Below, piece after piece: positions 16,073 to 25,040 of a DNA stretch of 33,414 nucleotides. The notes under the pieces are model-generated. The model was not told the origin of the DNA. It searched no databases and was given only the letters and a program-made list of their open reading frames with translations. A program made the position numbers and the translations under genes. Source of the stretch: Abiotrophia sp938010525. Its GTDB lineage: Bacteria; Bacillota; Bacilli; Lactobacillales; Aerococcaceae. The DNA lies in assembly GCF_938010525.1 (NCBI RefSeq), contig NZ_CALLVK010000008.1, forward strand, positions 1 to 33,414, read 5' to 3'. How positions within the stretch are numbered: the first letter of the stretch is position 1; every line of letters starts with the position of its first letter.

Positions 16073-16780
16073 ATGATTTATGCAGGTATTCTAGCAGGAG
16101 GCATTGGATCCAGAATGGGGATTCAAGATATGCCTAAGCAATTCCTTATGTTAGGCAATAAGCCCATTATTATTCATACCATCGAAAAATTCTTAGTAGT
16201 ACCAGACATTGACCAAGTCTATGTAGCTGTACACCCAAATTGGTTAGTCTACTTCAATGATTTAGTAAGCAAACACTTGCCAGGCCATGAGTCTAAGATT
16301 AAAGCCGTTGATGGGGGTGGAGATCGGAATGATAGTATCCTCAATATCATCGCAGATATTAAGTCAGCCGGTCCTGTCTCTGACCAAGCTATTTTAATTA
16401 CTCATGATGCGGTACGTCCTTTTGTCTCTTATCGTATGATTCAAGACAATATCAAGGTCATGGATGACTATGATGCGACCGATACAGTTGTCATGGCTAA
16501 CGATACCATTGTGGAATCCCAAGATGGTAAGTCTATTAGCTCTATTCCTAATCGGGCACACATGTTCCAAGGTCAGACCCCTCAAACATTCCGCATTAAT
16601 CAGTTTGATAGCCTCTTCGCTAGCCTCAGTCAAGACGAGCGTGAGATATTAACCGATGCCTGCAAGGTCTTTGTCCTCAAAGGGAAAAGTGTTGGCCTAG
16701 TAAAAGGGGAATACTCTAACTTGAAGATTACGACCGTGACCGATTTGAAGATTGCAGAAGCTATGTTGGGAGAGATCTAA
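16073..16780 (+). CDS. tarI: Ribitol-5-phosphate cytidylyltransferase TarI
   Basis: The 235-residue IspD-like cytidylyltransferase makes CDP-ribitol from CTP and ribitol 5-phosphate for teichoic acid synthesis. The CTP-binding loop is AGGIGSRMG (residues 8-16) with Lys22 in MPKQF. THDAVRPFV near residue 105 and FQGQTPQTFR near 165 are family signatures. An IspD role in isoprenoid synthesis is the alternative, but the adjoining tarJ settles it. The start has RBS AAGGAG at 16059-16064. The stop is separated from the tarJ start by one base. Confidence 0.93.
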   Translation: MIYAGILAGGIGSRMGIQDMPKQFLMLGNKPIIIHTIEKFLVVPDIDQVYVAVHPNWLVYFNDLVSKHLPGHESKIKAVDGGGDRNDSILNIIADIKSAGPVSDQAILITHDAVRPFVSYRMIQDNIKVMDDYDATDTVVMANDTIVESQDGKSISSIPNRAHMFQGQTPQTFRINQFDSLFASLSQDEREILTDACKVFVLKGKSVGLVKGEYSNLKITTVTDLKIAEAMLGEI

Positions 16781-16781
16781 A

Positions 16782-17810
16782 GTGATTAATCGCGTCTATC
16801 AGTTACTTCGCCCATACTTCTTCTCAGTTAAGTATGAAGATGTGTCGACAGACTCGGCTAAGCCAGTTGTAGTACGTCCTAATTACATGGCTCTCTGTCA
16901 TGCAGACCAACGCTACTACCAAGGCAAGCGTTCAGCCAAAGTACTCAAGCAAAAATTACCAATGGCCTTGATTCACGAGTGTTGTGGTATTGTCGTTCGT
17001 GACGAAACCGGCACCTATCAAGTAGGGGATAAGGTGGTCATGATTCCCAATCAGCCTCCGCAAGGTTTTAACCATTCAGGTGAGTTCTATGAGAACTATG
17101 TGGAAGGAACTCACTTCCTATCCAGTGGTTACGATGGTTTCATGCAGGAATTTGTGCATTTGCCATTAGACCGCGTTGTGGGCTATCAAAGCATTCCAGA
17201 TGTGGTAGCGGCTATGACCGAATTTGTCTCGGTGGCAGCGCACGGGGCCCGTCGTTTTGACTCTATGGCCTTATCCAAGCGTGACCGAATCGTGGTCTGG
17301 GGATCAGGTTCGCTAGCCTTTGTCCAAGCTACCGTCTTAAGAGCTAAGTTTCCAGATGCTACGATTATTGTAGTAGGTAAAAACCATGATAAATTAAGAC
17401 TTTTCAGCTTTGTAGATGAAGTCTATGAATTACAAGATATTCCGGAAGATTTCAGCTTCGACCATGCCTTTGAATGTGTGGGTGGCGATGCCAGTCAAGA
17501 AGCCATTCGTGACATTATTAAGTATATTAAACCTCAAGGAACGCTGATTTTAATGGGAGTTTCCGAGACGGAAGTGCCAGTCAATACCCGAGATGTCTTA
17601 GAAAAAGGCCTGACCTTAGTAGGCTCTTCTCGCTCAGGACGTGAGGACTTCCAATTGGCTGTGGCCTTAATGGAAAACCCACAAGTATCCTCAAGACTGC
17701 GGATGATTATCCACCAAGTAGGGGATTTAGAGGATGTCAAGGATATCTATCAATTCTTCGAAGAAGACCGTAAAACACCATTTAAAACGGTGGCTAAGTG
17801 GAATATCTAG
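16782..17810 (+). CDS. tarJ: Ribulose-5-phosphate reductase TarJ
   Basis: The 342-residue zinc-type medium-chain dehydrogenase reduces ribulose 5-phosphate to ribitol 5-phosphate with NADPH, feeding TarI. RPNYMALCHADQRYYQGKR (about residues 28-46) and LPMALIHECCG carry the zinc-side residues. GSGSLAFVQA is the dinucleotide-binding turn, and ECVGGDAS and LVGSSRSGR are typical of TarJ. The GTG at 16782 is chosen: it has RBS GGGAGAG at 16768-16774, and translation from it gives VINRVYQLLRP, which aligns with streptococcal TarJ N-termini. An ATG 30 bases upstream is inside tarI. It is coupled to tarI with a 1-base gap. Confidence 0.93.
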   Translation: MINRVYQLLRPYFFSVKYEDVSTDSAKPVVVRPNYMALCHADQRYYQGKRSAKVLKQKLPMALIHECCGIVVRDETGTYQVGDKVVMIPNQPPQGFNHSGEFYENYVEGTHFLSSGYDGFMQEFVHLPLDRVVGYQSIPDVVAAMTEFVSVAAHGARRFDSMALSKRDRIVVWGSGSLAFVQATVLRAKFPDATIIVVGKNHDKLRLFSFVDEVYELQDIPEDFSFDHAFECVGGDASQEAIRDIIKYIKPQGTLILMGVSETEVPVNTRDVLEKGLTLVGSSRSGREDFQLAVALMENPQVSSRLRMIIHQVGDLEDVKDIYQFFEEDRKTPFKTVAKWNI

Positions 17811-17837
17811 TGATTAATTAAAAGAAGGAGGGGTTAG

Positions 17838-18674
17838 ATGGAACCTATTCAAGCCAAAAGCCTAGAAATGGCCCAATACTTTGTTGCCTTCTGCCAGAAG
17901 CATAATCTCTTATGCTACTTATGCGGTGGTGGCGCGATTGGGGCATTACGTCATCAGGGTTTTATTCCCTGGGACGATGATTTAGACTTTTTTATGCCAA
18001 GGGAAGACTATGAACGTTTGGCAGAACTCTGGCCCAAAGAGGCAGATTCGCGTTATTTTCTGTCGCGGTCTCATGAGGGCTATGTCGACCGTAACCTCTT
18101 CATCACGATTCGTGACCGCCAGACAACTTGCCTCAAGCCTTATCAAGCCGACTTAGACTTGCCACATGGCCTAGCCTTGGATGTACTGCCTTTGGACTAT
18201 GCACCGGCCTCAGCCTGGAAACGTAAGACCCAGAAGGTCTGGGCCTTAATCTATTCGCTCTTTAGCGCTCAAACCGTGCCTGAAAAGCATGGGGGCCTTT
18301 TGGCCTGGGGCAGTCGAGTGTTGCTGGGCCTAGTCCCAAGTTCTAAACTCCGTTATAAGATCTGGTCACTAGCGCATAAAAAGATGACTAAGACCACTCG
18401 ACAAGAGGCGGCTTACCGCATTGAGTTATGTTCAGGTCCTTACTATATGAGCAAACTCTATCCAATCGAGGCCTTTGATCAAGCTGTCTTCAAGCCTTTT
18501 GAAGGAACAGAAATGCCCATTCCAGCGGGTTATGATGCCTATTTGAGTGAGGCGTTTGGTGACTATATGACGCCACCGCCTAGCCAGAATCAAAAGCCAC
18601 ATCACGATGCTTTATTGCTAGATTTAGAGCGACCTTATACGGATTATGACCTCAAGACAGGTCAGCTTAAGTAG
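17838..18674 (+). CDS. licD: LicD family phosphorylcholine transferase
   Basis: The 278-residue LicD/FKRP-family nucleotidyltransferase-fold protein transfers phosphocholine from CDP-choline to teichoic acid sugars. The core signature is GGGAIGALRHQGFIPWDDDL (residues 30-49), with the acidic cluster Asp46-Asp50 as metal ligands. LALDVLPLDYAP near residue 117 is a second family element. A strong RBS, AGAAGGAGGGG, lies at about 17823-17833. It follows tarJ by 27 bases. Only one LicD is present here, whereas pneumococcus has two, so the exact acceptor sugar cannot be inferred. Confidence 0.9.
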   Translation: MEPIQAKSLEMAQYFVAFCQKHNLLCYLCGGGAIGALRHQGFIPWDDDLDFFMPREDYERLAELWPKEADSRYFLSRSHEGYVDRNLFITIRDRQTTCLKPYQADLDLPHGLALDVLPLDYAPASAWKRKTQKVWALIYSLFSAQTVPEKHGGLLAWGSRVLLGLVPSSKLRYKIWSLAHKKMTKTTRQEAAYRIELCSGPYYMSKLYPIEAFDQAVFKPFEGTEMPIPAGYDAYLSEAFGDYMTPPPSQNQKPHHDALLLDLERPYTDYDLKTGQLK

Positions 18675-18721
18675 GGGGAAGTCTCTAAGCTAGCTATAGA
18701 TTAACAGTTTTTAGCCAAAAC

Positions 18722-18748
18722 AAGGCTGGCCAGAGGGTCAGCCTTTTT
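18722..18748 (+). terminator. Hairpin between licD and the ABC exporter gene
   Basis: AAGGCTGGCC (18722-18731) pairs with GGTCAGCCTT (18736-18745), with one wobble and an AGAG loop, followed by TTT. The next gene's RBS starts about six bases later, so the hairpin could act as terminator or attenuator. Confidence 0.8.
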
Positions 18749-18768
18749 ATGAGAAAGGATGATGCTGG

Positions 18769-20481
18769 GTGCTACGCGCCTTTTTTGCCTATTACAAGCC
18801 CTACAAGATGCTCTTCATAATTGATTTTACTTGTGCGGTGATTTCCGCTATGTTAGAGTTGAGTTTTCCATTTGTCGTCAATCGGGTTATTGACACCATC
18901 TTACCAACAGGCCATTATCAGACGGTTATTTGGGTCTGTCTCTTGTTACTTGCCTTCTATCTCTTCAATATGGTGATGAAGTACATTGTAGTCTACCTAG
19001 GCCATAAGTTGGGCATTACCATTGAAACCGATATGCGACGTCAGCTCTTCCAGTACTTCCAAAGACAGTCCTTTGAGTATTTCGATAATAAGCAGACAGG
19101 GGAGCTCATGTCGCGGCTAACCAGTGACTTGTTCGAAATCGGGGAGTTAGCCCATCATGGGCCTGAAGACTTATTCATTACCCTGATGAGTTTGGTGGGG
19201 GCTTTTTGGCTCATGCTGCAGGTCCATGTGCAATTAGCCATTGGGACAGTGATTCTGGTGCCAATCTTGGGAGTTGCGCTGGCTATCTTTAATAAGAAGA
19301 TGGGACATATTAATAGCCAAGTCTATCGTCAATTGGGAGAATTTAACGCCGGCATATCCAACAGCCTCAGTGGCATCCGAGTAGTCAAGGCATTCGCTAA
19401 TGAAGCCCATGAAGAAGAACGTTTTGAAGGTCTGATTCAAGATTATCGCGACAATAAACTTAAATTTTATCAAACCATGGCGGCTTCTAGTGCCTTTAAC
19501 TATGTCTTAATGCGTATTATCACCTTAATTGCCTTGGTGTCCGGGGCTTATTTCACCCTCAAAGGGGAGCTAACGACAGGCCAATTAGTAGGCTTTGTCC
19601 TCCTAGCTAATACCTTTGTTAAGCCGATTGAAAGTATCAATATCATGATTGAAACCTATCCAAAGGGCTTTGCGGGTTTCAAACGTTTCAGACAGGAATT
19701 AGCCAAGCCGGTTGCAGTTCAAGATCTACCTGATGCCCAGCCAGCGCCACACTTCCAGGGTCAAATAGATTATCGTAATGTGGAACTGGCCTATGAAGAG
19801 GGACGTCCCGTTATTTCTCAATTGAACCTATCCATTGCACCCGGTGAGAGCGTGGCTTTAATCGGGCCAAGCGGGGCAGGTAAGTCCAGTATGGTCAATC
19901 TCTTGCCACGTTTTTATGATGTAACATCGGGCCAAGTCTTGATTGATGGCAAGGACATCCGGGAATACACCTTGGCTTCACTCAGACAACAGATTGGGAT
20001 TGTCCAACAGGATGTTTTCTTGTTCGACGGAACCATCCGGGAGAATGTCCTCTATGGTCGATTAGATGCAAGTGAGGCGGAAGTGGAAGCAGCTATTCGT
20101 GCGGCCAAATTGGATCAAGTCATTGAGCAATTACCTGACGGCTTGGATACTGCCATTGGGGAACGCGGCGTACGCTTATCTGGTGGGCAGAAACAACGCC
20201 TATCGATTGCGAGAATCTTCCTCAAGAATCCTTCCATACTGATTTTAGATGAGGCAACTAGCGCCTTAGATACGCAAACCGAGCAGTATATCCAGCAGTC
20301 CTTTGATCAATTAGCCAAAGGTCGGACCAGTCTCGTGATTGCCCATCGCTTAGCCACTATTCAGCATGTAGATCGCATAGTGGTAGTAACTGAGGCGGGG
20401 GTGGTAGAATCCGGTAGCCACCAGGAACTATTGGCTTTAGATGGTCATTATGCGGCCCTTTATCGGGCCCAGTTCGCCTAG
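18769..20481 (+). CDS. ABC exporter half-transporter (MsbA/MDR-like)
   Basis: The 570-residue protein fuses a six-helix ABC transmembrane domain (about 10-300) to an ATPase domain (about 335-570). It shows Walker A GPSGAGKSS (Gly366 to Ser374), signature LSGGQKQR at 470-477, and Walker B LILDEATSALD with Asp494-Glu495. It would work as a homodimeric exporter, because no second half-transporter gene is adjacent. The substrate is unknown; lipid, drug and peptide exporters share this layout. The start is a GTG with AAAGGATG about 10 bases upstream. It follows a hairpin with no clear promoter in between, so expression may depend on read-through from tarIJ-licD. Confidence 0.87.
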   Translation: MLRAFFAYYKPYKMLFIIDFTCAVISAMLELSFPFVVNRVIDTILPTGHYQTVIWVCLLLLAFYLFNMVMKYIVVYLGHKLGITIETDMRRQLFQYFQRQSFEYFDNKQTGELMSRLTSDLFEIGELAHHGPEDLFITLMSLVGAFWLMLQVHVQLAIGTVILVPILGVALAIFNKKMGHINSQVYRQLGEFNAGISNSLSGIRVVKAFANEAHEEERFEGLIQDYRDNKLKFYQTMAASSAFNYVLMRIITLIALVSGAYFTLKGELTTGQLVGFVLLANTFVKPIESINIMIETYPKGFAGFKRFRQELAKPVAVQDLPDAQPAPHFQGQIDYRNVELAYEEGRPVISQLNLSIAPGESVALIGPSGAGKSSMVNLLPRFYDVTSGQVLIDGKDIREYTLASLRQQIGIVQQDVFLFDGTIRENVLYGRLDASEAEVEAAIRAAKLDQVIEQLPDGLDTAIGERGVRLSGGQKQRLSIARIFLKNPSILILDEATSALDTQTEQYIQQSFDQLAKGRTSLVIAHRLATIQHVDRIVVVTEAGVVESGSHQELLALDGHYAALYRAQFA

Positions 20482-20491
20482 CTATTAGGGC

Positions 20492-20521
20492 TTAGACTTA
20501 ATCAGTCAAATTTGCTATAAT
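20492..20521 (+). promoter_or_regulatory. Promoter for the ABC-F gene
   Basis: The extended -10 is TGC-TATAAT at 20513-20521. A -35-like TTAGAC lies at 20492-20497 with an 18-base spacer. The ABC-F ATG lies 30 bases downstream. Confidence 0.75.
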
Positions 20522-20550
20522 AAACAGAGTTACAATGAGGGAATGATGAC

Positions 20551-22425
20551 ATGAAGACCTTAGCAGTCACAGGATTAGAGAAAACCTATGGAACCAAAAC
20601 CTTGCTGGCAGGCATTGATTTTGCCATTCGGACAGGGGATCGTATTGGCTTGATTGGACCTAACGGGACCGGTAAAAGTTCCTTCTTAAAGGTGCTAGCA
20701 GACCAAACCGATTATGACCAAGGCACTATTGATATGCCAAAGGATTATCGCATTGCCTATTTGGCCCAGAATCCTGAGTTAGATCCTAACCAGACCATTT
20801 TAGATACGGTCTTTGCAGGAGATACGCCAGAATTGAAGCTCTTGCATGACTATGAGGCGGCCAATCATGCCTTGTTATCAAACCCTGATAATGGCAAGCT
20901 TCAGGAAGCCTTTCAGTCTATCACAGAAGCAATGAATCAGGCAGATGCTTGGCAGATTGAAGTTAAAGCCAAGACCGTCTTGACTCAATTAGGTCTTGTT
21001 AATCTCAATCAACGAGTGGGAGACTGCTCAGGTGGGGAACAGAAAAGAATTGGCATTGCCCAGGTCCTCATTGCTGAGCCAGATTTGCTTATCTTAGATG
21101 AGCCGACTAACCATTTGGATGTCAATTCTGTGCAATGGCTGGAAAAATATCTTGCTTCCTACAAGGGTGCGCTACTCTTGGTCACTCATGATCGCTATTT
21201 CTTGGAGCGGACCGTTAATAAGATTGTTGAGTTAAGACACGGTCGGTTCCGCGAGTATAGTGGCAACTACCAAGCTTATTTAGAGAAGAAGGCGACTGAA
21301 CTCGCACTTGAAGAAAGAATGCAAGACAAGCAGGACAAGCTCTATCAAGCCGAATTGGCTTGGATGCGAAAGGGCGCCAAGGCTAGAACGACTAAACAGC
21401 AAGCCCGAATCGAGCGATTCGACCAATTAAAGGAAGAAATTGCCGCGCGTCAGGATAGCGTGGAGACCTCTGGTTTTGAATTTGATCAACAACGAATCGG
21501 CAATCAGATTATTGAGTTGGAGCAGGCGCGGATTGAAGTGGGGCAGCAAGTGGTCATTCAAGACTATACTAAACACTTCACCAAAGGCGAACGTATTGGG
21601 CTGATTGGTGCCAATGGGGTCGGTAAGACCACTTTTCTTAATACCCTCGCAGGCTATCATGACTTAGCAGCTGGGACATTGAAGCTAGGGCAGACGGTAC
21701 GCTTAGCCTACTACCGCCAATTAGATCAAGATTTGCCGGGAGACATGCGGATTTTAGCTTATCTGACGCAAATCGCCGATAACTTTGTCAGTCCTGATGG
21801 ACGCACCAAAAGTGCCGCACAGATGTTAGAACAATTCAATTTTCCTCGGGTTAGTCATGGTTCTAACATTTCAAGTTTGTCAGGGGGAGAGAAACGTCGG
21901 CTTTACCTACTTTCGCTCTTAATTCAGGAACCCAACGTCCTCTTCTTAGACGAGCCGACTAACGACCTAGATATTGATACCCTAACTGTCTTAGAGGATT
22001 ATTTAAGCCAATTTGAAGGGCTTGTCGTCGTGGTATCTCACGATCGTTATTTCTTAGATAAGACAGTAGACCAGTACCTGATTTTAGAGGGGCAGGGCGC
22101 TTATACCACCTATTGGGGTAGATATTCTGACTACCTTGCCAAGGAGCAGACAGCCCCTGAAAAGGAAAAGCTGCCTCCTGCTCCAAGCAATAAACCAAAA
22201 CGTGAACAGAAAAAGTTAAGCTATGAAGAGAAGAAGGAATGGGCAGGTATTGAGGCTGCGATTGAAGCCGCTGAGAACCGTCTCAATCAGATTCAGGAAG
22301 ACATGGAGGCCAACAGTCAAGATGCTGGCCAATTAATGAGTCTTCAAGAAGAATTGGAATCGACCGAAGCTCACCTCTACCATCTTTATGAGCGATATGA
22401 CTATTTAAGTGAATTAGCGCCCTAG
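20551..22425 (+). CDS. ABC-F ATPase, YfmR/Uup-like
   Basis: The 624-residue protein has two ATPase cassettes and no membrane domain. Walker A1 is GPNGTGKSS (36-44), and Walker A2 is GANGVGKTT (353-361). The signatures are CSGGEQKR and LSGGEKRR, and the Walker B boxes read DEPTNHLD and DEPTNDLD. The interdomain P-site tRNA-interacting linker (about 240-310) contains RKGAKARTTKQQARIERF. A C-terminal coiled coil of about 85 residues (KKLSYEEKKEW onward) places it in the YfmR/Uup group, which relieves stalled ribosomes, rather than among antibiotic-resistance members. It has its own promoter; thyA follows after 37 bases. Confidence 0.88.
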   Translation: MKTLAVTGLEKTYGTKTLLAGIDFAIRTGDRIGLIGPNGTGKSSFLKVLADQTDYDQGTIDMPKDYRIAYLAQNPELDPNQTILDTVFAGDTPELKLLHDYEAANHALLSNPDNGKLQEAFQSITEAMNQADAWQIEVKAKTVLTQLGLVNLNQRVGDCSGGEQKRIGIAQVLIAEPDLLILDEPTNHLDVNSVQWLEKYLASYKGALLLVTHDRYFLERTVNKIVELRHGRFREYSGNYQAYLEKKATELALEERMQDKQDKLYQAELAWMRKGAKARTTKQQARIERFDQLKEEIAARQDSVETSGFEFDQQRIGNQIIELEQARIEVGQQVVIQDYTKHFTKGERIGLIGANGVGKTTFLNTLAGYHDLAAGTLKLGQTVRLAYYRQLDQDLPGDMRILAYLTQIADNFVSPDGRTKSAAQMLEQFNFPRVSHGSNISSLSGGEKRRLYLLSLLIQEPNVLFLDEPTNDLDIDTLTVLEDYLSQFEGLVVVVSHDRYFLDKTVDQYLILEGQGAYTTYWGRYSDYLAKEQTAPEKEKLPPAPSNKPKREQKKLSYEEKKEWAGIEAAIEAAENRLNQIQEDMEANSQDAGQLMSLQEELESTEAHLYHLYERYDYLSELAP

Positions 22426-22462
22426 GCGCTGTAAGTAAAGAAGGCAAGCAAAGGAGAAGCAA

Positions 22463-23404
22463 ATGCAACAATATCAAGAATTAGTCAAGAAAATCCTAGC
22501 AGAGGGTCATGTTAAAACGGACCGAACTGGGGTTGGGACCAAGAGTATTTTTGGTTATCAGATGCGTTTTGATTTGAGCCAAGGCTTTCCCATGGTAACG
22601 ACTAAACGCGTACCTTTTGGCTTGATTAAGAGCGAGTTACTCTGGTTTTTACGCGGTGATACCAATGTCCGCTATTTACTAGAACACAATAATCACATTT
22701 GGGACGAGTGGGCCTTCAAACGCTATGTGGAGTCTCCTGACTATCATGGCCCTGATATGACTGATTTTGGCTTGCGTGCAGTCGCTGATCCAGACTTTAA
22801 TGAAATCTACCAGCAGGAATTAGCAGCCTTTAATGAACGAGTTTTGACTGATGATGACTTTGCTGAACGCTATGGTAATTTAGGTAATGTTTACGGTGCT
22901 CAATGGCGCTCTTGGCCTCTCCGAAATGGTGAGACTTTGGACCAAATTAGCCAGCTCATTGACATGATTAAGTATTCTCCTGATTCTAGACGCCTAATTG
23001 TGTCAGCCTGGAACCCTGAGGATGTGCCTAGTATGGCTTTGCCACCTTGTCACACACTCTTCCAGTTTTATGTGCATGATGGCAAGTTATCCTGCCAGCT
23101 CTACCAACGTAGTGCTGATGTTTTCTTAGGTGTGCCTTTTAACATTGCTTCCTATGCGCTCTTAACCCATTTGATTGCCAAAGAATGTGGCTTAGAAGTA
23201 GGGGACTTTGTACATACTTTGGGGGATGCTCATCTCTATCTTAATCATTTGGAGGCGGCGGAGACCCTCTTGAGCCGAGAGCCTAAACTACTGCCACAAT
23301 TGGAAATTGACGATTTCGAGCAATTTGATCAAGTCTCTACTGACCAAATTCGACTACAAGGCTATGAGCCTTGGCCAACCATTAAGGCGCCGATTGCCGT
23401 CTAA
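22463..23404 (+). CDS. thyA: Thymidylate synthase
   Basis: The 313-residue enzyme methylates dUMP to dTMP using methylene-tetrahydrofolate. The active-site Cys196 lies in PPCHTLFQFYV. GVPFNIASYALL and GDAHLYLNHLEAA are the dUMP- and folate-binding motifs. The length and the roughly 50-residue insertion around residues 90-140 match the long Lactobacillus casei type rather than the 264-residue E. coli type. The RBS AAAGGAG is at 22450-22456. folA follows 32 bases later, the usual thyA-folA arrangement that couples dTMP synthesis with regeneration of tetrahydrofolate. Confidence 0.97.
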   Translation: MQQYQELVKKILAEGHVKTDRTGVGTKSIFGYQMRFDLSQGFPMVTTKRVPFGLIKSELLWFLRGDTNVRYLLEHNNHIWDEWAFKRYVESPDYHGPDMTDFGLRAVADPDFNEIYQQELAAFNERVLTDDDFAERYGNLGNVYGAQWRSWPLRNGETLDQISQLIDMIKYSPDSRRLIVSAWNPEDVPSMALPPCHTLFQFYVHDGKLSCQLYQRSADVFLGVPFNIASYALLTHLIAKECGLEVGDFVHTLGDAHLYLNHLEAAETLLSREPKLLPQLEIDDFEQFDQVSTDQIRLQGYEPWPTIKAPIAV

Positions 23405-23436
23405 AACATCCTTACATAGAAAGGAAGAAAAACACC

Positions 23437-23946
23437 ATGCTGACTCTTGTATATGCCCAAGACCAAGCGGGCGGGATTGGTTATCAAAATCAACTGCCTT
23501 GGCACTTGCCCAATGACCTCAAGTTTTTTAAGCAAGTGACACTCGGTCATGCTATTTTGATGGGGCGCAAGACCTTTGAATCCATGGGCTGCCGTCTCTT
23601 ACCAGGGCGGACTAGTTATGTATTGACTCGCCAAGAAGACTATAAGTCCGAAATTGAAGGCCTACACCGTGTTCATGACTTAGAAGAAATCAAAAGCTTG
23701 GCGCAAGATCAAGAAGTCATGGTCATCGGGGGCGCAGAAATTTTTGCTGCCATATTGCCTTTAGCAGACCGAGTTATTCGTACGCATATTAAGGCAACTT
23801 TTCCGGCAGATACCTTCGTCGCTGACCTAGATCAAGACCAGTGGCAGTGTGTAAAAATACAAGAAGGCTTGGTTGATGATAAAAATCACTATGCCCATCA
23901 ATTTGAATGGTGGGAGCGTCGCTCCAAGGAGGGGAAATCATGCTAG
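23437..23946 (+). CDS. folA: Dihydrofolate reductase
   Basis: The 169-residue NADPH-dependent enzyme regenerates tetrahydrofolate. The active-site region LPWHLPNDLKFFKQ is at residues 20-33, with catalytic Asp27 and Trp22. MGRKTFES and VIGGAEIFA are the NADPH-binding signatures. The length is normal. The RBS is AAAGGAAG upstream. The stop codon overlaps the pip start by seven bases (ATGCTAG), so the two genes are coupled. Confidence 0.97.
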   Translation: MLTLVYAQDQAGGIGYQNQLPWHLPNDLKFFKQVTLGHAILMGRKTFESMGCRLLPGRTSYVLTRQEDYKSEIEGLHRVHDLEEIKSLAQDQEVMVIGGAEIFAAILPLADRVIRTHIKATFPADTFVADLDQDQWQCVKIQEGLVDDKNHYAHQFEWWERRSKEGKSC

Positions 23947-24881
23947 GTTATCTAAATACGCCAGTCTTTGCGAGCCATCATATTCCAGTTGGTTCTGGCC
24001 ATACGCTTTATGTGGAAGAAGCGGGTAATCCGACAGGCTGTCCTGTGGTTTTCTTGCACGGCGGACCAGGTGGGCAGGTTGGGGAGTCATCCCGGCGTTT
24101 CTTCGATCCTGAATTTTATCGGATTGTGCTAGTTGATCAACGAGGTTGTGGCAAAAGTCAGCCCTTCCTATCCCTTGAAGCGAATACAGTTTTGGATAGT
24201 GTGGCGGACTTGGAGATTATTAGACAAAGGCTTGGTATTGAGGACTGGCATGTCTTTGGTGGAAGTTATGGCTCAACCTTGGCCTTGACTTATGCCATCC
24301 ACCATGCTGATAGGGTCAAGAGTTTGATACTTCGTGGTATCTTCCTAGGACGACAGGAAGATTCTGATTGGCTCTTCCAGTTTGGCGCTAGCGAGTTTTA
24401 TCCTGAAGCCTTTGCCTTGTTTAGAGATTTTATCCCTCAAGAAGAACAAGATGATTTAGTAACAGCCTACTATCGGCGAATGATTGGGGAAGATCAGGCC
24501 CTAGCAGAAGAAGCCATGAAACGCTGGAGTGCCTGGGAAGGATCCGTTATTACGCTGCGACCAAATTTCCCAGCTCCGGATGCAGAGCTAGCGCCTGTTG
24601 ACCGTTCACTCGGCCTACTTGAAGCCCATTATTTTGCTAACAAGATGTTCTGGGGAGAGGACAACTACATCCTCAATCGTGCCCATTTACTCAAGGATAT
24701 TCCTATGTCAATCTTTCATGGCCGTTATGACGTCGATTGTCGTCCGAGTGGTGCCTATGCCTTAGCCCAGGCTTGTCCTCACGCTAAGTTCCAAATTGTC
24801 GAAGAAGCAGGCCATTCGCCTCAGGATGCGCCACTCTTCGAGGCCTTATTGGCAGCTATGGAAGCTATTAAAATTGGGTAA
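23940..24881 (+). CDS. pip: Proline iminopeptidase (S33 alpha/beta hydrolase)
   Basis: The 313-residue cytosolic peptidase releases N-terminal proline from peptides. The oxyanion loop HGGPGG is near residue 38. The nucleophile is Ser109 in GGSYGSTLAL, the acid is Asp264 in GRYDVDCRP, and the base is His292 in EAGHSP. The GGSYGSTLAL motif with LRGIFL is characteristic of the family. The ATG at 23940 is chosen because of RBS AAGGAGGGG at about 23927-23935; an upstream in-frame ATG at 23907 lies inside folA. It closes the thyA-folA-pip run and is followed by a terminator. Confidence 0.92.
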   Translation: MLGYLNTPVFASHHIPVGSGHTLYVEEAGNPTGCPVVFLHGGPGGQVGESSRRFFDPEFYRIVLVDQRGCGKSQPFLSLEANTVLDSVADLEIIRQRLGIEDWHVFGGSYGSTLALTYAIHHADRVKSLILRGIFLGRQEDSDWLFQFGASEFYPEAFALFRDFIPQEEQDDLVTAYYRRMIGEDQALAEEAMKRWSAWEGSVITLRPNFPAPDAELAPVDRSLGLLEAHYFANKMFWGEDNYILNRAHLLKDIPMSIFHGRYDVDCRPSGAYALAQACPHAKFQIVEEAGHSPQDAPLFEALLAAMEAIKIG

Positions 24882-24897
24882 ATTTCATAGAATGAGT

Positions 24898-24927
24898 AAA
24901 ACGACCTTATAACAGGTCGTTTTTTTG
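24898..24927 (+). terminator. Intrinsic terminator after pip
   Basis: ACGACCT (24901-24907) pairs with AGGTCGT (24914-24920) across a TATAAC loop. It has flanking A and T runs, with six T after the stem. Confidence 0.9.
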
Positions 24928-24991
24928 TATTAGCAGAACTTTATTCGTAGTTATACTAATTAATTCTTTAGTAGAACTTATTCTCTTTTAT

Positions 24992-25020
24992 TTAGAAAGG
25001 GTATTCTTTCTTGCTACAAT
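24992..25020 (+). promoter_or_regulatory. efe-tat operon promoter
   Basis: The extended -10 TGC-TACAAT at 25012-25020 has a weak -35 (TTAGAA, 24992-24997) at 17 bases. A second possible -10, TATGAT, is at 25025-25030. The upstream 70 bases are AT-rich and hold a direct repeat of AGAACTT(T)ATTC near 24936 and 24974. Confidence 0.6.
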
Positions 25021-25026
25021 AGGGTA

Positions 25027-25040
25027 TGATAGTCTTATCA
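25027..25040. promoter_or_regulatory. TGATA-N4-TATCA palindrome at the efe transcription start
   Basis: TGATAGTCTTATCA lies 7-20 bases after the -10 element. Its arms resemble Fur 7-1-7 half-sites (TGATAAT/ATTATCA), but the centre is one base short, so a Fur assignment is tentative. Confidence 0.4.
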
